A DNA stretch of 10,121 nt from JAZKFT01 sp043760535 (GTDB lineage Bacteria > Bacteroidota > Bacteroidia > Chitinophagales > Chitinophagaceae): NCBI GenBank assembly GCA_043760535.1, contig JAYUOV010000234.1:1-10121 (forward strand), read 5' to 3'. Position numbers and translations under genes: made by a program. Of this stretch, positions 6,294-10,121 are shown in pieces (positions within the stretch are counted from its first letter, which is position 1; each line of letters begins with the position of its first letter). The notes under the pieces were generated by a model. It ran no database searches. It was not told the DNA's origin and saw nothing but the letters and a program-made list of their open reading frames with translations.

Positions 6294-6601
6294 TTGGTAA
6301 ATTTATAAAAATTTTTAGGAAATTTCCTATTTTTTTCAATAATAATTAACGTTTTCGAAAACAAAAATGTTACATAAAACCAAATTTTTTTTTTTGGCCG
6401 TTCATCTTTGCTTTTTCTGGTTAATATTACATTAATAAAAATGATACGTGTTTAACATTAAACTAGTTGTTTATTGTTGCAGTAAAGTAGGATACAGATT
6501 GAGTTTGTAACCATATCCACGTAAAGGAATAATTTATAAATTTTTATGTAAGTTTTTTTTCGGGTAGAGAATAATTGTAGCTTTTAAAAACCCATTTTAG
6601 T
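6294..6601. promoter_or_regulatory. AT-rich divergent intergenic region with two palindromes and a T11 tract
   Basis: This 308-bp gap should hold the promoters of both the minus-strand exported protein (start 6293) and the TPR gene (start 6602). Two perfect 12-bp palindromes are visible: AGGAAATTTCCT (6317-6328) and GTTTTCGAAAAC (6351-6362). Both lie 24-69 bp upstream of the minus-strand start, where operators would sit. A run of 11 T lies at 6385-6395. No exact TAnnTTTG box was found for either gene; single-mismatch versions are CAATAATA at 6337-6344 (reads TATTATTG on the minus strand) and TATTGTTG at 6472-6479. I see no gene in this stretch. Confidence 0.45.
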
Positions 6602-8026
6602 ATGAGTAACTTTTCAAGCAGGCAGGATAGGGAAGAAATGCATGAATTAATTCGTGCATATAATAATCTTAAAATGGGCAGAAACCATTCCTTTATTCAG
6701 GAAGAGGATTTTGAACGTATAATAGACTACTTTGACGATAAGGAAGAATTAACGGCAGCTTTAGAGGCAGCAGAAAATGGCATACAGCAATATCCCTACT
6801 CAGCAGTTTTACTACTTAAAAAAGCCGATTTATTAATTGCTGGCCGTAAATATGCCGATGCACTGGAAGCACTAAACCAGGCCGAATTATTCGACGGTAA
6901 CAATATTAACTTATACATACTAAAAACAGATGCATTTCTTGCCCTAGATCTTCACGACGATGCAGTGGAAATTCTGGAAAGGGCTTTAGACCGTTTTGAA
7001 GGTGAAGATAGAATAGAATTACTTTTTGAGCTGGCAGATGTTTATGACGATTACGAAGATTTTCAAAAAGTGTTTGAATGTTTAAAATGGGTGTTGGAAG
7101 ACGATCCTATTAATGAAGAAGCCCTAATGAAAATTTGCTTTTGGGCCGACTTTACAGGCAGGAACGAAGAGAGCATTACACTTCACCTTAAAATTATCGA
7201 TAATTATCCTTTTAATGAGTTGGCCTGGTTTAATCTGGCTACTGCATACCAAGGGCTTAAACTGTACGAAAAGGCTATTGATGCCTACCAATATGCTTTG
7301 GCAATAGACGAAAAATTTGAAGTGGCTTACCGCAATATGGGCGACGCTTTTATCCGTATCCGCAGGTATAAAGAAGCCATTGAAGCATTAGAAAAAGTGC
7401 TGGAATTAAACCGCCCCGAAGATGTAATTCACGAAGCCATTGGGCATTGCTTTCATAAACTAAACAATTTTGCGCAGGCACGTTTTCATTACCGAAAAGC
7501 CAGCCACCTTAACCCCAACGATAGCAAGCTCCACTATAAAATAGCATTAACCTATTTTAAAGAAGACCAGATGGAAAGCGCTGTGAAGCAATTGGATAGT
7601 GCCATGCGTATTTTACGGATGCATCCGGAGTATAACCTGCTTATGGGAGAATGTAAACTAGCGCAGGGTAAAATAAAAGATGCCGTAATATTTTTTAGCA
7701 ATGTGGTTCGGGTACGGCCTAAAAATGCAAGTGGATGGGAAGCGCTAATTCGGTGCCTGGTTAAAGCGGAATATTACGAAGAAGCCGCAGACCAAACGAT
7801 GCATGCACTAGAAGCTACAAGCGGAAGGCCATTATTCTATTTTTATTATAGTGCCATTTTATTTGCCATGGGCAAAAGCAAAGAAGGAATGTTACAACTG
7901 GAAAATGCTTTGCAGATAAATCCAAAATTGTTAAAAAAATTTATTGAATTGCAACCCCAAATGCTTCGAAACCCCAATGTGGTAGATTTAATAGTTAGGT
8001 ATAAAGGTAAAAAAGGCAAGAAGTAA
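6602..8026 (+). CDS. Cytoplasmic tetratricopeptide-repeat (TPR) protein
   Basis: A 474-residue protein without signal peptide or membrane segment, made almost wholly of helical TPR units. Clear units include residues 205-238 (AWFNLATAYQGLKLYEKAID), 239-273 (AYRNMGDAFIRIRRYKEAIE), 275-307 (IGHCFHKLNNFAQARFHYRK) and 308-343 (KIALTYFKEDQMESAVKQLD), with weaker ones from about 50 onward and to about 450. The N-terminus (MSNFSSRQDREEMHELIRAY) is polar and helical. The C-terminus ends in a basic KGKKGKK tail, which could bind nucleic acid or an acidic partner. TPR arrays bind proteins and no enzyme motif is seen, so the partner is unknown. Proteins of this layout are widespread in Bacteroidota as conserved TPR proteins. 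It stands alone, divergent from 5940-6293 and convergent with the dehydrogenase gene. The start lacks a Shine-Dalgarno sequence, as is usual in this phylum. Confidence 0.93.
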   Translation: MSNFSSRQDREEMHELIRAYNNLKMGRNHSFIQEEDFERIIDYFDDKEELTAALEAAENGIQQYPYSAVLLLKKADLLIAGRKYADALEALNQAELFDGNNINLYILKTDAFLALDLHDDAVEILERALDRFEGEDRIELLFELADVYDDYEDFQKVFECLKWVLEDDPINEEALMKICFWADFTGRNEESITLHLKIIDNYPFNELAWFNLATAYQGLKLYEKAIDAYQYALAIDEKFEVAYRNMGDAFIRIRRYKEAIEALEKVLELNRPEDVIHEAIGHCFHKLNNFAQARFHYRKASHLNPNDSKLHYKIALTYFKEDQMESAVKQLDSAMRILRMHPEYNLLMGECKLAQGKIKDAVIFFSNVVRVRPKNASGWEALIRCLVKAEYYEEAADQTMHALEATSGRPLFYFYYSAILFAMGKSKEGMLQLENALQINPKLLKKFIELQPQMLRNPNVVDLIVRYKGKKGKK

Positions 8027-8109
8027 AAAAGTATCGTACTTAAACGAGGGTTTTAATTTTTCGAAAACTTGCTTCCCTTTCTATGTAATCCACTTTGCGG
8101 GTAGTTACA

Positions 8110-8145
8110 CACAAATGTGGGTAAAATACTTTAACCACATTTGTG
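8110..8145. other. Perfect 11-bp inverted repeat between convergent genes
   Basis: CACAAATGTGG (8110-8120) pairs exactly with CCACATTTGTG (8135-8145) around a 14-base AT loop. There is no T-run on either side. It may help end transcription of the TPR gene together with the hairpin at 8171-8209, or be a transcript-stabilising stem; a protein-binding site is also possible. Confidence 0.5.
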
Positions 8146-8170
8146 GTATTAATAAAGCTGTTTTAAAACA

Positions 8171-8209
8171 AAAAAGGTTACAAAGCTTTTACCCTTTATA
8201 ACCCTTTTT
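8171..8209 (-). terminator. Bidirectional terminator between TPR gene and dihydrolipoyl dehydrogenase
   Basis: AAAAAGGTTACAAAG (8171-8185) pairs with 8194-8209 around a 7-8-base loop, with one mismatch and one bulged base. A-rich flank on the left and T-rich flank on the right would allow use in both directions. It lies 19 bp beyond the stop codon of the minus-strand gene at 8228, and downstream of the TPR gene. The stem is imperfect and only moderately GC-rich. Confidence 0.6.
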
Positions 8210-8227
8210 ATGAATGCTATTTTCTAC

Positions 8228-9613
8228 TTACACATCTATTGCTTCGCCGTAAGCCACAGCTACTGCCTCTTTAAGACCTTCGCTCATAGTGGGGTGGGGG
8301 TGTACTGCGTTTAGTATTTCATGGGCTGTAGTTTCCAGTTTACGGGCTACTACTGCTTCGGCTATCATATCGGTTACGTTCATGCCTATCATGTGGCAAC
8401 CTAAAAATTCGCCATACTTGGCATCAAAAATTACTTTTACAAAACCCTCTGTAGCACCAGCGGCACTTGCCTTGCCACTAGCCATAAATGGAAATTTACC
8501 TACCTTAATTTCGTAGCCAGCTTCTTTAGCCTTAGCCTCTGTGTAGCCTACACTTGCTATCTCTGGTGTGCAATATGTACAACCCGGAATATTATTATAA
8601 TCCATCGCCTCAGGATGGTGGCCGGCAATATGTTCGGCTGCATTAATTCCTTCTTTAGCGGCCACGTGGGCAAGAGCCTGTCCGGGTGTACAGTCGCCTA
8701 TGGCGTACACACCTTTTACAGATGTTTGCCCAAACTGATCAACCGTTATTTTTCCTTTTTCGGTTTTTATGCCCAGTTCTTCCAGGCCAATGTTTTCGAT
8801 ATTGGCTACTACGCCAACGGCACTTAGTAAAACATCGGCTTCTAATACTACATTGCCATTCGGGGTTTTTACAGTAGCCTTTACGCCTTCGCCACTTGTA
8901 TCCACACTTAGCACTTCGCTATTGGTCATAATGTCTATACCGCTGCGTCTAAATTGTTTTTCCAATTCCTTGCTAATGTCTTCATCTTCTACTGGTACCA
9001 CTCGTGGCAAAAATTCAACAATGGTAACTTTTGTTCCCATGCTGTTATAGAAGTAGGCAAACTCTACACCAATAGCACCGCTACCGCACACAATCATGCT
9101 TTTAGGTTGGGTAGGCAGCACCATGGCTTCACGGTAAGCTATAATTTTTTGGCCATCTACAGGCATACTTGGTAGTTGTTTGGCTCGGCCACCAGTGGAA
9201 ATTACGATGTTGGTAGCTTCTACAATTTGCTTGCTGCCATCGGCTGCTGTTACTTCTATTTTAGTGGGGGCTACTAGTTTACCATAGCCCATTATTACAT
9301 CAATCTTATTCTTCTTCATTAAAAATTGAACGCCTTTACTCATCTTATCAGCTACGCCACGGCTCCGTTTTACTACAGCACCAAAGTCGTGCTGGCCAGT
9401 GGCCTGTATGCCATAATTTTGAGCATGTTTTAGGTATTCGTACACCTGTGCACTTTTTAGCAATGCTTTGGTAGGTATGCAGCCCCAGTTAAGACACACG
9501 CCTCCAAGACTTTCTTTTTCTATTATCGCTACTTTTTTACCCAATTGAGATGCACGGATGGCTGCAGGATAACCGCCAGGTCCGCTTCCGAGAACAACTA
9601 CGTCGTAGGCCAT
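8228..9613 (-). CDS. lpdA: Dihydrolipoyl dehydrogenase (E3, EC 1.8.1.4)
   Basis: A 461-residue FAD enzyme that reoxidises the dihydrolipoyl groups of 2-oxoacid dehydrogenase complexes and the glycine-cleavage system, passing electrons to NAD+. The FAD-binding GSGPGG lies at residues 9-14. The redox-active disulfide is GVCLNWGCIPTK with C40 and C45. The NAD-binding GSGAIG is at 177-182. The second FAD contact is AIGDCTPG with D307. The C-terminal HPHPTMSE provides the catalytic pair H440 and E445. All key residues are intact and the length is normal for the family. The start at 9613 places the FAD motif close to the N-terminus, as expected. It appears to be transcribed alone, from the promoter at 9651-9681 to the terminator at 8171-8209. 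Which complex it serves cannot be told, since no E1/E2 gene is nearby. Confidence 0.97.
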   Translation of the reverse strand: MAYDVVVLGSGPGGYPAAIRASQLGKKVAIIEKESLGGVCLNWGCIPTKALLKSAQVYEYLKHAQNYGIQATGQHDFGAVVKRSRGVADKMSKGVQFLMKKNKIDVIMGYGKLVAPTKIEVTAADGSKQIVEATNIVISTGGRAKQLPSMPVDGQKIIAYREAMVLPTQPKSMIVCGSGAIGVEFAYFYNSMGTKVTIVEFLPRVVPVEDEDISKELEKQFRRSGIDIMTNSEVLSVDTSGEGVKATVKTPNGNVVLEADVLLSAVGVVANIENIGLEELGIKTEKGKITVDQFGQTSVKGVYAIGDCTPGQALAHVAAKEGINAAEHIAGHHPEAMDYNNIPGCTYCTPEIASVGYTEAKAKEAGYEIKVGKFPFMASGKASAAGATEGFVKVIFDAKYGEFLGCHMIGMNVTDMIAEAVVARKLETTAHEILNAVHPHPTMSEGLKEAVAVAYGEAIDV

Positions 9614-9634
9614 TTGATTTATGATTTATGATTT
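9614..9634 (-). repeat. Tandem 7-bp repeat abutting the lpdA start codon
   Basis: ATGATTT occurs at 9621-9627 and 9628-9634, with a one-mismatch copy (TTGATTT) at 9614-9620, so three heptamers lie directly against the start codon. On the mRNA this reads as an A-rich AAATCAT series. A-rich leaders can help ribosome loading in Bacteroidota, which lack strong Shine-Dalgarno use; copy-number change could tune translation. Confidence 0.7.
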
Positions 9635-9650
9635 GTGAAGTAAGATAGGG

Positions 9651-9681
9651 CGAAAATACCTAGCTATTGGCAAACTGCAAA
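9651..9681 (-). promoter_or_regulatory. Bacteroidota-type promoter for lpdA
   Basis: On the minus strand, TTTG (9678-9681) is followed by 19 bp and TATTTTCG (9651-9658), a one-mismatch match to the Bacteroidota -33/-7 pattern TTTG and TAnnTTTG. The implied start of transcription is near 9644, giving a leader of about 30 bases. The spacing and position fit well. Confidence 0.6.
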
Positions 9682-9837
9682 ACCTGTATTACTCTGTGTT
9701 GATTTATTCTTGTTATAGCGATACTTTTTTATTATAAATGCACAATAGAAATCTTCAGAATAATATCGTTTGGAAAATTAAATTGTACAGCATATAATTT
9801 TTTTAAAACAAATTTTAATACTAATCAATCAATACTT

Positions 9838-9849
9838 AATCAGCTGATT
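9838..9849. promoter_or_regulatory. 12-bp palindrome upstream of the probable malQ promoter
   Basis: AATCAGCTGATT is a perfect palindrome 41 bp upstream of the TACATTTG box. Its place and symmetry fit a site for a dimeric regulator, but no regulator gene is in the window and it does not resemble a sugar-operon operator that I can name. Confidence 0.3.
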
Positions 9850-9865
9850 GCTGCTTCGTTTAAAA

Positions 9866-9898
9866 TTTATACGTAAATCATCTCATTTATTACATTTG
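9866..9898 (+). promoter_or_regulatory. Bacteroidota-type promoter for the probable malQ
   Basis: TACATTTG (9891-9898) is an exact TAnnTTTG -7 box, and TTTA (9866-9869) lies 21 bp before it as a weak -33 box. Transcription would begin near 9905, giving a leader of about 36 bases before the ATG at 9941. The 9614-9940 gap otherwise holds AT-rich sequence with no gene that I can see. Confidence 0.55.
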
Positions 9899-9940
9899 TA
9901 TGCCATTGAAAAACACCTATTAATTTACTTCCATATACTT

Positions 9941-10121
9941 ATGCATACATTTCATTTTTACCTAAGATTCAAATCTGTTTTTGGACAAACATTTTTTGTA
10001 TCTGGCAATGCTCCGGAATTAGGAAATGGCGATGCTGCCAATGCACTTCCAATTCATTATTTAAATGATGAATTTTGGTACGGCTTTGTACAAATAGATA
10101 CTGCCGTTACACCATCGTTAA
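9941..10121 (+). CDS. malQ: Probable 4-alpha-glucanotransferase (amylomaltase), N-terminal CBM20 part only
   Basis: The window holds 60 codons, starting MHTFHFYLRFKSVFGQTFFV, then SGNAPELGNGDAANALPIHY and NDEFWYGFVQID; the gene runs off the right edge. The pattern GQxxFVxGNxPELGNxD is that of a starch-binding CBM20 module, in which GN and the following LGN are conserved. There is no signal peptide, so the protein is cytoplasmic. In Bacteroidota such a start is usually the first of two CBM20 modules ahead of a GH77 amylomaltase, which transfers maltodextrin chains in glycogen or maltose use. The catalytic part is not visible, so MalQ is inferred; another CBM20 protein is possible. The ATG is chosen because it directly precedes the first strand of the module. 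Confidence 0.7.
   Translation, partial: MHTFHFYLRFKSVFGQTFFVSGNAPELGNGDAANALPIHYLNDEFWYGFVQIDTAVTPSL

Overview
The window looks like chromosomal DNA from a member of the Bacteroidota, most likely Chitinophagaceae or a close relative. Evidence: an NVGIGTTAP-type secreted surface protein, a beta-helix protein with a C-terminal type IX secretion (T9SS) sorting domain, promoter elements of the Bacteroidota form (TTTG, about 19-21 bp, TAnnTTTG), no obvious Shine-Dalgarno sequences, and a CBM20-fronted protein start typical of Bacteroidota 4-alpha-glucanotransferases. The genus cannot be fixed from this sequence alone.

Positions 1-5900 form an accessory, repeat-rich surface-protein region. Two large secreted proteins on the + strand (154-2397 and 2883-5111) are each preceded by a copy of the same 90-bp repeat (1-90 and 2734-2823, 84/90 identical). 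The first is a modular chimera: NVGIGTTAP repeats, an ALK-like glycine-rich domain, near-identical 29-residue repeats and a phage tail-fibre-like C-terminus. The second is a parallel beta-helix protein with a T9SS type A tail. The gap between them (2398-2882) holds a hairpin, a pair of inverted 21-bp arms, a perfect 30-bp palindrome and what may be the broken start of a lipoprotein gene. Directly after the second gene lies a decayed endosialidase-chaperone (peptidase S74 type) C-terminus (5111-5526) with three in-frame stops and a frameshift. It is followed at once by a 244-bp non-coding element with 13-bp terminal inverted repeats and a 5-bp target duplication (MITE-like).

Positions 5900-10121 look like ordinary chromosome: a bidirectional terminator; a small exported protein of unknown function (5940-6293, minus); a divergent AT-rich intergenic region; a cytoplasmic TPR-repeat protein (6602-8026, plus); a convergent terminator region; dihydrolipoyl dehydrogenase (8228-9613, minus) with a recognisable promoter; and the first 60 codons of a probable malQ (from 9941, plus), running off the window end.

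The two halves do not obviously act together. The first half reads as a hot spot for turnover of surface adhesin-like genes by repeats and a small mobile element; the second holds central-metabolism and housekeeping-type genes. No CRISPR array, rRNA, tRNA, integrase or full transposase gene is visible. I see no convincing new multi-gene system. The most interesting items are the repeat-flanked surface-gene cassette, the nonsense-riddled S74 remnant and the MITE-like element beside it.
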